Part shown: positions 35,501-48,165 of the stretch, one piece after another
How positions within the stretch are numbered: position 1 is the stretch's first letter
Layout: every line of letters begins with the position of its first letter
Source: Sphagnum magellanicum
Taxonomy: Eukaryota > Streptophyta > Sphagnopsida > Sphagnales > Sphagnaceae
DNA length: 64,000 bases
Assembly: GCA_021904315.1 (NCBI GenBank)
Contig: CM038919.1
Coordinates: forward strand, 3,906,001 to 3,970,000
Reading direction: 5' to 3'
Program-made: the position numbers and the translations under genes
The notes under the pieces: generated by a model
Seen by the model: the letters and a program-made list of their open reading frames with translations, nothing else
Told to the model about the DNA's origin: nothing
The model's database searches: none

Positions 35501-38151
35501 CATTATTAGGAAATGTGTCCTAGTTCATTTTGGGTTTCACTAGATTTTTGAATGAATTTGGACATTTTTACCTAGTGAAATTGTTTAACCCCCTAGTGAA
35601 CAGAGACCAGTTGCTACGAACAATGACTTGTTTCATTAATACCTAGTGAAACAAAGTTACTCTCAAGTGAAATACAAATTTACCAAACCATTCACTTGCT
35701 AGTTAATTAACTAATCAGTATGGAAATTAATTAAATTTTAATTATTTAATATAAAATATTATTGATAATTTCATGATTTTTAAATCCTATTATTTATTGA
35801 CACGTGTCACTACCTAGGCTAGGTTAAAAACGTAACCTAGGTAGGTAGGTAGACCACACAATCAACCTAGGCACCTAACCTAAGAATTCAATAAAAGAAT
35901 ATTTGGTCAACAAACCATTGTTGACCACACATAACACCACCCATGAGGTTTGATCCCTTGACCTTTGGAATGGGGGCGAACATCTTACCATCAAACCACC
36001 CCATTTGTTATGATAACATATTTCGTTACATTATATTTATCAAATACTTCATTTTAAACATTACAAAATCATGAACTTTAAAAATTCATATCTTATTGAT
36101 ATTTTGTTCAAATGAAATGATTCGAGTTTACTTTTTTTTTTAATTCAATAATGTACATAATTACATTTATTTCCTTTTGAAAGTTTAAAATAATTTGAAC
36201 AAAAAAAAAGTTGAATATCATTATTCAATAACATTTAAATGACCATTCTTTTGAAAAAAAAAAGTTTAATAAATGGATTTTTTTTGTTAATATAATAATA
36301 GTACCTATGTTAAACTACTTTCAATTATTATATGAATATTTTTCATTAATTTAAATTATTTCACAATACATTATTTACGGCTATTTATGGCTATTTTCAA
36401 TTACTTTTGGTTATTTTTGGCTATTTCACCCTAGGCTACTTTTGGTTATTCTAAGTTATTTTTGACTATTTTAACTTATTTCACCTTAGGTTATTTTCAG
36501 CTATTGTAAGTTTTTTTTGTTATTCTATGTTATTTTTGGCTATTATAGATTATTTCAATTTAAACTACTTGCAGTTATTATAAATTACTTTTGGCTATTT
36601 TAACTTATTTTACTTTAAGTTATTTTCAGCTATTGTAAGTTTTTTTTGTCCATTCTATGTTATTTTTGGCTAGTGTAAATTATTTCAATTTAGACTACTT
36701 GTAGCTATATAAATTACTTTTGGCTATTGAAAGTTATTTCACTTTAAGTTAGTTTTGTTTATTATAAATTATTTCGCCTTAAATTATTTTTGACAATCCT
36801 AAGCAATTTTAATATATGGTTATTGATTGTTCTTTTATTAGTGCTATTGGTGGTTATTAATGGCTATTGGTACTTATTATATTTGTGACTATTAATGTTT
36901 TTTAATGGTTATTCTATTAATAGTTATTGGTGGTTATTCTATTAATGGCCATTAGTAGTTATTCTATTGGTGACTATTGGTGGTTATTCTATTAATGGCT
37001 ATTGGTGGCTATTATATTAATGGCTACTGGTGGCTATTTTATTAATGGTTACTGGTGGCTATCATATTAATGATTATTGATGGTTATTCTATTAATGGCT
37101 ACTAATGGTTATTCTATTAATGTTTATTGGTGGTTATTCTATTAATCGTTATTCATGATTAATTTTTTAATGGCTATTGGTGGCTATTCTATGAATGGCT
37201 TTTGGCGGTTATTGTATTAATGGCTTTTGGTGGTTGTTCTATTAATGGCTTTTTGCGACTATTCTATTAATGGCTATTGGTGGCTATTCTATTAATGGAT
37301 GTTGGTGGTTATTCTATTAATGGTTATTGGTGGTTATTCTACTAATGGCTATTAGTGATTATTCTATTGTAAGCCATTGGTGGTTATTGATGGCTATTTT
37401 ATTAATGGTTATTAATGGTTATTGTATTATAAATTATTGTTGGTTATTATATGTTATATTACAACTATTGGTGATTATTGTATTATAAATTATTGTTTGA
37501 TGTTCTATGTTATAATATCATAGGCTATTGGTAGTTATTATATTGTAGGGTATTTTAAATTATTTTTCATAGGTTATTATTTTCTATTTTCAGTGATTTT
37601 TATCTTAGGTCATTATATTTTGTTTTACATTATTTTAAAGTTATTATGCTTAGGATAAAATAATTTATAATAACATAAAGTAGAATGACCTTGAATAATT
37701 TAAAATATAACTTGAAATAACATAAATATGTTTTAAAAAATAACCTAAAGTATATAATAAAATTAGTTGAATAATTTAAAAGCTTATAATAAATTAATTA
37801 AGATACTTTAAGGTAAACTAACATTTAATAATTTAGGGTACAATAATTTATAATAGCCTATAATAACATAAAATATAAGTTAGAATAACTAAAATAACTT
37901 AAAATAATATAGGGTATATCATAAACTAACATAGATAGAATATTTTTAAAAACATAGAAATAAACCTATTTGCTATAGTAAATTGTAATAGTGAATTATA
38001 TTAACTAGTAATGAAACATGATGTTTACATAGTGATATTATAATGAAATAACTTTCACTAGGTGAAATCAGTAAATTGCAATGAAGTTATTTCACTTTTA
38101 AGGTCCATAGTGATTTAAGTTAGTAAATTACACCCCACTTTGGTGGTAGTG
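35501..38151. mobile_element. CACTA-like non-autonomous DNA transposon, copy 2, with ATG target duplication
   Basis: The left end CATTATTAGGAAATGTGTCC is one C-to-T change from the CACTA of copy 1; the right end is the complement of CACTACCACCAAAGTGGGG. ATG stands on both sides (35498-35500 and 38152-38154), a 3-bp duplication as CACTA transposases make. Removing the element and one ATG gives TTGTTCATGCCCAAAA, which matches neighbouring units of the array (for example near 35288 and 38254), so the empty site is visible in paralogous repeats. Length is 2,651 bp, colinear with copy 1. There is no transposase, so it must be moved in trans. Confidence 0.88.
36300..37600. repeat. internal minisatellite of CACTA-like copy 2
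   Basis: This is the same repeat as in copy 1: GGCTATTTT-type units, then a roughly 25-bp array with CTATTAATGGCTATTGGTGG (about 36900-37400). Unit numbers differ between the copies, which explains most of the length difference between the two elements. Confidence 0.85.
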
Positions 38152-38154
38152 ATG

Positions 38155-39100
38155 CCCAAAAAGACGTAATGAACATGCAATACCCTCTTCAAAGTATCCT
38201 AGAAATACATTAGGTTCCATAACATATTTTTTGACGCATGAAGGGGTGTTGTTTATGCCCAAAACTATTCAATACACTTGCAATACCCCTCATAGGGCTA
38301 CACTATAAACACCATGGGTTGAATTATTTTGGTCTAGGCTATTAAAGGGGTATTGTTCGTGCCCAAAAATATTGAATGAACATGCAATACCCCTCTCAAG
38401 GTATCTTAGAAATACATTGGGCTCCATAACATATCTTTTGACACGTGGAAGGGTATTGCATAGCCCTATCGAAACCTACAAGGAAACTAATACCCTCATT
38501 AAGGTATTTAATAATTAAACACCATGGGTTTACATTATTGGAAGGGTATTGCTCATCTTCAAAGCTACATAACACACTTGCAATACCCTTAGGTTATCCC
38601 ATAAATACATTGGGTTCCATAACTTGAAACGTGGAAGGGTAATGCATAGCCTTACCAAAACCTACAAGCAAAGTAACCTACTTAGGGTATTCAATAAAAA
38701 CCATGGGCTAAATTATTTTAGTCTAGACTATTAAAAGGGTATTGCTTATGGTAAGGAATATTTGATGAACATGCAATACCCCTCTCTAGGTATCCCAAAA
38801 ATTCGTTGGGCTCCATAACATATTTTTTGACACATGGAAAGGTATTGTGTAGCACTACCAAAACCTCCAAGGAAACCAATACCGTCATTAGGGTATTCAA
38901 TAATTAAACACCATGGGTTTACACTATTGGAAGGGTATTGCTCATGTTCAAACATACCACTTGCAATACCCTTTATAAATTATCCTAGAAATACATTGGG
39001 CTCCATAACATATTTTTTCAAACTTAAAAGGGTAATGCATAGCCTAGCCAAAACCTAGATGGAAAGTAATACTTGCATCATATTGCAATAATATTTTAAA
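38155..39100 (+). repeat. array of roughly 200-bp repeats, right part
   Basis: This continues the array cut by the CACTA-like element. The AATACATT mark recurs at about 38206, 38409, 38604, 38801 (AATTCGTT) and 38989, a spacing of about 195-203 bp. The last unit runs into the 39100-39330 segment, which is also found inverted near 43 kb. Confidence 0.9.
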
Positions 39101-39330
39101 CCATGAAACAAAAGGATATTTTTTAAAATGTTTATTCCATGCTCAATATAACATGCCCTAATATTGAATAAAGTAAATGAAGGTATTGCAAAGTTCTTCA
39201 CATTGATGGTAGAAGGACATTTGAACAAAGTTATGGAGTTTCAATGCAATACATGCATCATCATGGGATATTTCCATTCACCATGAAACATAAGAATATT
39301 TTTAAAATATTTGATTCCCCACCAATATGT
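39030..39330 (+). repeat. left arm of a large inverted repeat (inner end)
   Basis: The sequence with TTATTCCATGCTCAATATA, AAAGTTCTTCACATTGATGG and CATTCACCATGAAAC occurs as its complement at 42950-43215 in the same order. Together with the flanking arrays it makes the two arms of an inverted repeat. Confidence 0.85.
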
Positions 39331-42300
39331 CATGAAATTCATGTTTTCAAAATTATTTATTCACCTTACAATATGATTTAACATATATAAAAATGAACCT
39401 AATGCAAAATTGGTCACATTGATGGTACAAGGATTTAAGGTTTAATGTAAAATTTACAAGTTAATGTTAGAATTCAGAATTTGTCAAAATTAAAAAAAAT
39501 AAAATTCATGCTTAACATTTTTTCAATGATCTACATGTTTATGTTTTTCTTTCTTAAAGTTGTAAATTCATTTTTTTTTAAAAACATAAAGTCTCTAATT
39601 TAATAAGATTTTAATGCATTTTTAAAGAAATTAATTATAACACATGATTTTTTTACCTTTTTTAATGGTTCACATAATAATAAAAATGGTTTCTCCTATA
39701 TATTAATCCTATGTATAATTGAAACATTAAACCTTAATTTCTAGCTTTAAATCATTATATAGTAGGTCAATAATATTTTATATTTTACAAAGATATAACA
39801 CAAGTCCTTACATAAATTTTATTTTTTATGATGTATAATATTGGCTTAAATAATGGTCTAAATATATTGTTCTTTATAAAATACTGAGTAGTACATTATA
39901 TATAATTAATGATATTATGGAATTATATTAGTGATTCATTTTAATACATAGAAATGTCTTCATATTTATTTAAAATATGATATGAATTGATTAAAAATAA
40001 AATAAATTTAGACTATATATATATAAACCCATGGTTATGTATAGTGCATTTTTTTTTTGAAAAATTTAATTTTTAATGAAAATTTTAAAATTCCAAAAGA
40101 TAAGTTATTAGTGTTGTATATCTTAATAATGCATGTAACTAAATATTATTTCTATGTAAATTGAAACATTGTAATTGAAGTTTGAAATATAAATTACTAA
40201 TATTAGGTAAGTTTAGTCCTTGTAAATTAATTCTATGTAAATTTTTATTTACAATGTACTAAATGATGATATACTTAATTTATTAATGTGTGAAATTATA
40301 TATATTTGCATTTATAGACATATAATATTTGCATAATTATTTTAACTTGGTAAAAATTTTAATTAAACATTTGATGGAGAAGGGAGGTGGGGCAAAGGTG
40401 GGGTATTCTTTAGAAGTGCATTCTTCAAATGAGGCTTTTAGAACCTTGAAATTTATTCCAATTGTGGTTGTTTATAATTTGTGTTCTAAATGCTTTGAAA
40501 GTAGCAACTAAGATCATCAGTGGGGTTATGGTATGTAATCATTTTCTAATGGATGCAACATGATTTTACCCATGATCCACTATTTAAATCCTTGAATTTA
40601 TGATGATTATAAATTAAGATACTATCAACTTATGGAAAGTTAAACCCAAAATAATTTCTTGGTCACAGTTTTGTTTCCATTTTCATGCATCCTTTACATC
40701 CAACGTGGTTGTGAATTGTGAGTCAAATTCTTCAAGTGAAATTGCAAATTTTCAAAATGAAAAGTGAAAATAGTGCACCATGAAACCAATATATAAATTA
40801 TGTAAGTTGTTACTTTTAATCTAAGGCTTTGGAATTTTATAACAATGTATTGGCAATGAAGATTTATAATTTGTACTAGATGTAACCTTTGGCTCCTCCA
40901 CATTAGGTAATGTCCCACATTAGTTACACAATAGACACACAACAATCATGTTTTTTCTAACTAGCAAGCAAACATGAAGAAGGAAATTTCCTATTCTCAA
41001 ATCTATTGGAGATTCTCTACCCATCAAATTGACAAGATATTTGAGGTGGAGTTTTTTTTAACCAGATGATGATGAAGTGCAATAGCAATGTTGTCAGTAG
41101 ATGCCTAAATTAGTGATAGCAATATAGATAGCTTTAGATAATCCTTCTAAGCACCCATATGCAAGCGCTTGGATACGCGCTTGCACATTAAACAAGCCCA
41201 AATTCTTTTTGTGGTAGAAAACCAAAATGTGCTCTAAAAGAGCATGGGAACAATTTAGTAAATCATAGGGTGAAGGAGGTATGTTCTTCATCTCCCACCA
41301 CACCATTATCATTGCAACAATAAAGAGTAACAATATAATTAACAACCATAATGTTTTAAAGATGATAGCTAATTACAAGGAGTTAATGCTCGAGTTGTTT
41401 GCTCACAAAGGAGGGTTTACTCTTGGAAGCTTCCTAAAAACCTTTAGATAACTAGGTATGAGAATGTTCATAAGCTTTTGGAAGCCATGCCATAGTTTGT
41501 GTGGATTCAAAAACTTTGTGAAGGCCAAGTTGTTATGCAATGTTTTCAACACCTTGAGAAGTTGAACATGACTTGACTATGCAATTCCTTGTGTAGATTG
41601 AATCCACCAAAGAGTTAGACAACATTATAGTTATTATGATTGAATTATTACTCCATTAGGCATGATGATGTTGAAATCCTCCAACTTTCGTTGAACACAA
41701 CAATGATTCTACTATGAATGGAACTATTTTAAAATGCTCACCACCCAAATCATCATATCGACACTGCAATAAAAAAATATAGTAGATTCTTTAAGAGAAG
41801 ACATGGGCATCAGGTAGTAGGTAAAATGGCTCGTAGAAATCATGTCTTTCATGTAGTTGATCTGTATGTTACCTCATGTGGCTAAACTTGTTTATGATGG
41901 TCAAAGACTAGTACTAGGATTGTTTTGGACATTGGGTGAATGTGCCCAAGTTCCAATTTCATGCATATAAGCTCTAGGTGGTTTTTGCTTCTTAGATATC
42001 CTTGATTTAGTGATGTCATCATCTTGCCCTTATTGAATATAATCAAGTTGTTACTTTAATCTCTAGCTTGATAAACCTCTAAAGATTATTTTTTCAAAAC
42101 TAAATTCATCATAGATATGAACATCAAAGCAATCATTTTAATAAGAGTAAACACTAAATGCTCCCCTGTTGTCTCCTCCTTACAGAGTTAAGACCTCCTA
42201 CATTCTTGAAGTATGTTGCCTCCAAAATGTAGGCGGAATTTCTTGCAACATAACAATGCATTGTATCATTTATTAATATTGCAAGGCAAGCCATAGGCAT

Positions 42301-42720
42301 CTCTCATCAACCTTAGCATTAGCAAAATCATCCTCCTTGTTGGTTTTTTTTTTTGGAACATAAAAAAAATCCTTCAATAAGAGCCATGATTTCTTTCAAT
42401 CAAGGTTTATGGTTAAGGTTTAAAAATCAAGGTTTTAATTGAATTTTGAAATATATGTACCTAATATCATGTACGTTTAGTCAATGTATTTTCTTACCTC
42501 TATGTAAAACTTATTTTACAATATATCAAAAAATGATATACTTAATTAATTAATGTTTGGATTTATTATTATTATTTCATTCTTATACATGTAATATCTT
42601 AATGATTATTTTACATTAAATTTTTTTAAGTAAACATTAAATATAATTGAAAAACATTTTCAAATTCATAAATGGTAATAATCATTTAATGGACCATTGC
42701 AAAATTGTTGGTACATGTAA
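39331..42720. other. AT-rich centre between the inverted arrays
   Basis: No gene recognised. An 83-codon minus-strand frame at 41094-41345 (IPPSPYDLLNCSHALLEHIL) has some protein character but no family I know. A segment at 40190-40370 recurs in direct orientation at 42440-42640 (shared marks: TTACAATGTA-like, AAATGATATACTTAATT). Confidence 0.5.
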
Positions 42721-44010
42721 ATGAAGGTATTATAATATTTGCCACATTGATGGTATAAGGTTTTACTTCAACAAATTTTTGAAGTGTAACTGCAATACCC
42801 TCATTTTAATGATAGTTTCATTACCTTTCACCATCGTTGTGACCAACTTGACAATACCCTCATTTGTATCATCATGGTTTAAGATATTGTCACAATATGG
42901 TACATGTGTTGTGTTCCTTTAAGTTTTGGTAGGGCTATGCAATACCGTTCCAAGTTTCATGGTGAATGTAAATATCCTAAAATGATGCAGGTATTGCATT
43001 TAAATTACACAATTTTGTTCAAGTGACATTCTACCATCAATGTGAAGAACTTTGTAACACCTTCATTTACTTGAATCAATATGTCTAGTATGATATAATG
43101 AGCATGGAATAAGTATCTTAAAAAGAATTATTTTGTTTCACGATTCACAATATTATTGCAAAATGATGTGGGTATTGCTTTCTTTCTAAGTTTTGTTATA
43201 TAAGGCTATGCAAAACCTTCCCAAATTCCAAAATATATGTTATGGAGCCCAAACGTTTTATGGGATACTCGAAAAGGGGTAGTGCATGTGAATTGAGTAT
43301 TTCTGGGCATGATCAATACCCCTTCGAAAGCCCAAACCAAAATAATTGGGGCCCATGTTGTTTGCAGATTACCCCAAATAGGGTATTATTGTCTTTGTAG
43401 GTTTAGGCAATACCCCTCTAGGTTGCAATAGATATGTGATGGAACCCAAAAGATTTTTTATGTACCCTAAGAAAGGTGTTGCACACCCATTGAATAATTT
43501 TGGGCACAAGTAATACCCCTCTAGTAGCTTGGACTAAAATAATTTAATTTATATTGTTTAAAGAATATCCTTATGAAAGTATTGCGTTCTTCTTAAGGTT
43601 TGTTGGGGCTATGTAATACCCCTTTAGGACTCTTTAAATATGTTATAGAACCCAAAGGTTTTATGATATACCTTAATAGGGGTATTGCATGTGCATTGAG
43701 TAATTTTAGGCATAAGTAATACCCCTCCAATAGCCTTGACCAAAATAATTGAATCCATTGTGTGTACAGAATACCTTCATGAAGGTATCACATTCCTTCT
43801 ACGTTTTGTTAGGACAATGCAATAACCCTCCTAAACTCTTGAAATATGTTATGGAGTGCAAAGGATTTTTAATATACTTTCATAGGGATATCACATGTGC
43901 ATTGGGTAATTCTAGGCACAAGCAATACCCCTCCAAGAACCTAGACCAAAATAATTCAAACAATGGTGTTTACATATTACCTTCATGAGGGTATTACTTT
44001 CATTTTTAGG
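42720..44010 (-). repeat. array of the roughly 200-bp repeat in inverted orientation
   Basis: Reading the minus strand gives the same unit as the arrays at 34455-39100: AACACCATGGG-like, GGTATTGC, TTTTGGGTTCCATAACATAT, CCCAACAAACCT. The inner end (42950-43215) pairs with 39030-39310. About five units are present, fewer than in the left arm. Confidence 0.85.
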
Positions 44011-45590
44011 TTTGAGCTTCTAATTTTTGGAACTAAAGAATTTTTTTTTGGTTTGAATGGAAGATTAAAATCATTGTTTTGATAAATTTATCAACCATAC
44101 ATATAAGAATATGTGAAAATGTATTTTAAACTATTAACACAAGATGGTGCAAAATGAAAGTAAAATGCCTTAAATGAAATAACATGGGTGACATGTGTTA
44201 CAAAAATGTGCCAAAAATGCCTAAGTCCAAAACAACCCTAGCCTAAAATGGGGAACATGTCATCTAGTAAATATGTGGTCGCCTCAAAAATAAATTGCTA
44301 CCCTAAATCATGAAGACCAAAATAACACCTTAATCAAAACTAGGATAAGTTATGGGCTATTTGTATCACTATTGGAGGGGGATGGGATTCCATTGGCCTT
44401 CCTATACCATGTCGATGCAACCTTTGCATCATGGGCATACCATCGTGTAAAAATATTGCGATTGGTTAATGTTGTGTCCACAACATCAACCACAAACACT
44501 TCCCTGGTAGTGTTTCGAACCTTAAAACAAACAACACAATAAGGTGTGAATACAAAGATAGGAACCAAAAACCATGTCAAATAATGGTGAAAACTATGAA
44601 CATTTTAACATATGTTTTTTTTTTACATTTTAAAATTATGTTAATCATTCCAAGTTGTGTTTAATGATTAATATGAAAGTTGAGGAATTCAAATTAAAAA
44701 TTAATTAAATTAAAATCTGGGTTTTGGTTTTTTAAAAGTACGTTTGAATTTGAATAAGTACTTTGTCAAATGTGGTTAATTTTACAAAAGATTAACTAAG
44801 GACTATTGTAATAACATAATTTTGATGGTAAAAAGAAAAAGATGATAGCAAATTATTACCCAACTTTTTAAAAAATTCACAATTTAAAAAATATGGAATT
44901 TTAAAATTTCAAAAATTCAAAATATTTTTCAAATTTTTATATTTTCAAGAATCCTTTACCACATATCAATGGGGTGTAATGTGCATGACATACAAAACAA
45001 AGTTATAGTTTATGATACTAAAAAAATAATTAAAACACTTTGCATATTTTGATATGACTCAAAATTATGATAAATTTTCAAGATGAAATACAAAATTTGA
45101 TAGAATTTACACACTTTGAAAAATTCATATTTATTCAACAATGATTAGCACAAAGCATGTGATTTATTGGGACAACTATATGTATTTTTAATTACAAGTT
45201 GCGAAAGATTTCATTCAAAAATTCTTTCATATGAAAAAGTGAAAAATGACTAAAAAGGATTCATAGTCCTTTTGTAAAGTAATCTAGTTGGCTCCTATCT
45301 ACGTACTTGCACCCAATACAATAAATATTGCATATGAATTCTAAAACTTGGAATTTTAAAAAAAAAATCTAGCATTATTGGAAACTTACCAATCATGAAT
45401 CATTTCTAAATCATGGTATTGCATAATAAAGCTTATCTTCTAATGTCGAATTGTCTTATTTGATGCAGATTTTTAATTGCGCTCTATCCAAATGCCTTTG
45501 AGTGCCTTTGCATACCCAGCTCAAGTTGTTCAAATCACAAGTGCAAGGTACTCATCATGCTCTAGCTTGGGTTACACATTGAGAAGCATG
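44011..45590. other. AT-rich intergenic DNA, one unrecognised 76-codon frame
   Basis: The minus-strand frame 44350-44580 (MTWFLVPIFVFTPYCVVCFKV) lacks a family match that I can name. The remainder is low-complexity A/T sequence. Confidence 0.45.
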
Positions 45591-46029
45591 GCCCCCACAC
45601 CCCATGTAGTCATGCCATGAAGCTAAAAGATATGGCTAAAGGTTAGCAAACAAATGCTGGCTCATGGACTTCAAGTGTGTACTACAAATCACCATGGAGC
45701 CTATCCCACTCCAAGGTAGTGTGCCTCTTAGCCTTGGCAATTGCCTTCTGCTCATTGCGATAGAACTAAGCCAAAGGGCTGTTCAAGACCCGCGCATTCA
45801 TTATCACATGATCTTGAATATTTAGGCCTTGTTTTCGAGTAAATGGGCGTATGGGCTTGCTCGGTCTCATGGTCACATTGTTGAGTGCTTGTAAATGCCA
45901 TACCAAATTGTATTTGGCTGTATACGATGCATCACATCCATCAACCATGTAAACAAATTTGGGCCCATCCCTTGCCCAATGGACACCCCCTATGGCAACT
46001 AAAGGAGGGGCAACCACATTTGAAAACAA
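45591..46029 (-). pseudogene. relic of a C2H2 zinc-finger-like protein, probably from a mobile element
   Basis: The frame from 46029 reads MFSNVVAPPLVAIGGVHWAR, then a region with CDASYTAKYNLVWHLQALNN, where the usual second zinc-binding His appears replaced by Asn, and IRPFTRKQGLNIQDHVIMNA. It ends at 45766, but the same frame past the stop still looks coding (FYRNEQKAIAKAKRHTTLEW), with further stops beyond. Single zinc-finger proteins of this layout occur in many copies in early-diverging plant genomes, from memory and not checked; I take it as a dead mobile-element gene. Confidence 0.5.
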
Positions 46030-46292
46030 AAATAAAATACAATAAACTTAATGTGAAAATTAACATTCTAAATGAAGGTTATTTCTACATGATGAGGGTA
46101 TTGCATTTATAGATAAAAGATTAAACACACAATGAGGGTATTGCAAAAATGGATAGACATACAAAATTCAAGATGAAGGCATTGTTAAAACCCAAATTCG
46201 AAATTTGCATAGAATGAGGCTAACGCTAAAACAATAACAATATCACCTACAAAGATGTAAGGCATTGCTTAAAGATTTAAACCAAAAAAAAT

Positions 46293-46331
46293 GCCCCACC
46301 CACCTTTTCACATGGAAAAAGATGGTGGGGC
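46293..46331. repeat. hairpin with GCCCCACC/GGTGGGGC stem
   Basis: An 8-bp perfect outer stem (46293-46300 with 46324-46331), then a small internal loop and a CTTTT/AAAAG inner stem around CACATGG. It has a partner hairpin 99 bp downstream. Confidence 0.75.
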
Positions 46332-46391
46332 AAAAGTTTGAAAACTAAAATTAATAAAGGTATTACAAACACAAATTTGCCAAAAACAAAA

Positions 46392-46426
46392 CCCACCCAT
46401 CCTTTCAAATAAAGAGGATGGGTGGG
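46392..46426. repeat. hairpin with 12-bp perfect CCCACCCATCCT stem
   Basis: CCCACCCATCCT (46392-46403) pairs perfectly with AGGATGGGTGGG (46415-46426) around an 11-nt loop. Similar in form and G+C to the hairpin at 46293 in otherwise AT-rich surroundings. Confidence 0.85.
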
Positions 46427-46869
46427 CAATATATTGTAAGTTAAGATAAAAATGTCACCTGCATCAATCTCAACATGTCCTATAACTATTCATCTTCCTT
46501 TGGCTATGGAGCAAGAGTTACATTTTCTTGCTCCACTATCATTTTAATAATTTTTTGCAAGTCAACTTCAATTGTGGCAAGATTTGCACTTGCTCTTCAT
46601 TAACATTACATTAAGCCAATGCACCATCTTCAACACTCGCTTGCACATGTTTTCATTTTCCATCCCTCCAAACCTCTTTCACTCATGACACCTCCCATGC
46701 CATTTGCTAATTTAGTTGAGGCTTGCTCCTCTTTTCCAACAATCTTTGTTTTTTAGGTTTGCATCTACCAAAGTTGCAAAAACCACAAAACAAAAAAAAA
46801 AACTTTCTTACCAACATTGGAAAACAAATAGGGAATAGTAGTGAGGAGAAAAAAATAGCAGCATTAAAG

Positions 46870-47960
46870 GAAAAAAAAAAGAAGGGGGAGTTGAAGCTTT
46901 CCCTTTGCTGAAGTTCCCCCTTTGCCAAAGCTTGGTGATGGCACCCACTTGCACCCAAAAACAACCAAAAAAAAAAAAAAAAGCTCAAGCTCCCCCTTTG
47001 TTGAGACTTGGCGATGGCACCATTGGTACCCAAAACCAACAAAATAGAAAAACGAAAAATAAAAAAGAGCGAGCGCAAACTCCCCTTATGCTAAGATTTC
47101 GTGATGGCATCCACCTACAACAAAAAAAAAAAGAAAAAAAAAGGGAACTGAAGCTTTCCATTTGTTAATATTTGGTGATGGTGCCCAACTGCATTCGAAA
47201 ACAACCAAAAAAAAGGGGGAGTCAAATTGTGCTAAGAGTTGGCAATGGCGTCCACTTGCACCTATAAATAACCCAAAAAAAAAGACAAAAGAAAAAAAAG
47301 GGAGAGGTGAAGCTTCCCTTCTATCGAGACTTGGTAATGCTGCCCACTTGTGCCCAAAAGAAAAAAAAACCAAAAAAAGGAAGAAGAGGGGGAGCTCAAG
47401 CCTCCCTTTTGTCGAGACTTGGCCATGGTACCCCAGAAGCAACAAAAAAAAATGAAAAAAGGGGAGCAAGCTCCTTCTCTGCCGAATCTTGGTGATGATG
47501 TCTTCGAAGCAACCCAAAGAAAAAAGAGGGAGCAAGGTCCTGTTTTGCCAAGAGTTGATGATGGCATGGCAAAAGCAACAAAAAAAAATGAAAAAAGGGG
47601 GAGCTTAGGCTCCCTCTCTACCGAGACTTGGCAATGGAACTTAAGAACTAGCAAAAAAAAACGAAAAAAAGGGGGAGGAAGCTCCCTTTTTGCCAAAACT
47701 TGGCAATGGCACCCACATGCACCATAAGCAACAAAAGAAAAAAGAAAAAAAAAGAAAAAAAAGAGGGCTCCTTCTTTGTCGAAAGTTGGCAATGGAACCC
47801 ACCTACACCCATAAGTAACAAAACAAAATTAAAAAAAAGAAAAAAAATGGGAGCTTGGGCTCCCCTTCTGCTTAGAGTTGATGATGGAGCCCACTTGCAT
47901 CCACAAGTAACAAAACACAAAGAAAAGAACTAGAGGGAGCTTAACTTTTTTGCCGAGACT
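46870..47960. repeat. minisatellite with a unit of about 79 bp (about 13 units)
   Basis: Each unit has an A-rich run, GGGGGAGCT, a short arm such as CTCCCTTTTGCC, GAGACTTGGCAATGGCACC, and CACCTGCACCCA-like sequence ending in AACAA. Unit lengths range from 67 to 92 bp, mostly through the A-run. Many units contain GGGAGCTnnnGCTCCC, a small palindrome. All long ORFs across this stretch on both strands are translations of the repeat. Confidence 0.9.
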
Positions 47961-48137
47961 AATTAAGCTTGTGCTTCCAAACTCTCCGCTCCTCAAGCTC
48001 CAGGCTCTCCACTTTTCAAGCTCTAAGCTCCCTAAACCCAAACTCTCAACGTGTGATAGAGTGACTACAAGAGAAATGTGAGGAGGATGGGTCAGTAGGA
48101 TGAGGGAAGTAGATGGGTTGGTAGGAGGAAGGGTGGT

Positions 48138-48165
48138 AGGGTTTAGGGTTTAGGGTTTAGGTTTG
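48138..48165. repeat. short interstitial telomere-like tract (TTTAGGG)
   Basis: Three full copies of the plant telomere unit TTTAGGG with partial copies at each side. Such short tracts are common in plant promoters (telo boxes) as well as at repair scars. Confidence 0.85.

Noticed and set aside
34455..39100. CRISPR-like regular repeat
   Set aside because: Units are about 200 bp, diverged and without unique spacers, and the genome is a plant; this is a satellite-like array.
46707..48041. A dozen overlapping ORFs of up to 176 codons on both strands
   Set aside because: All fall in the 79-bp tandem array or its A/T-run edges; the Phe- or Lys-rich products come from A-runs.
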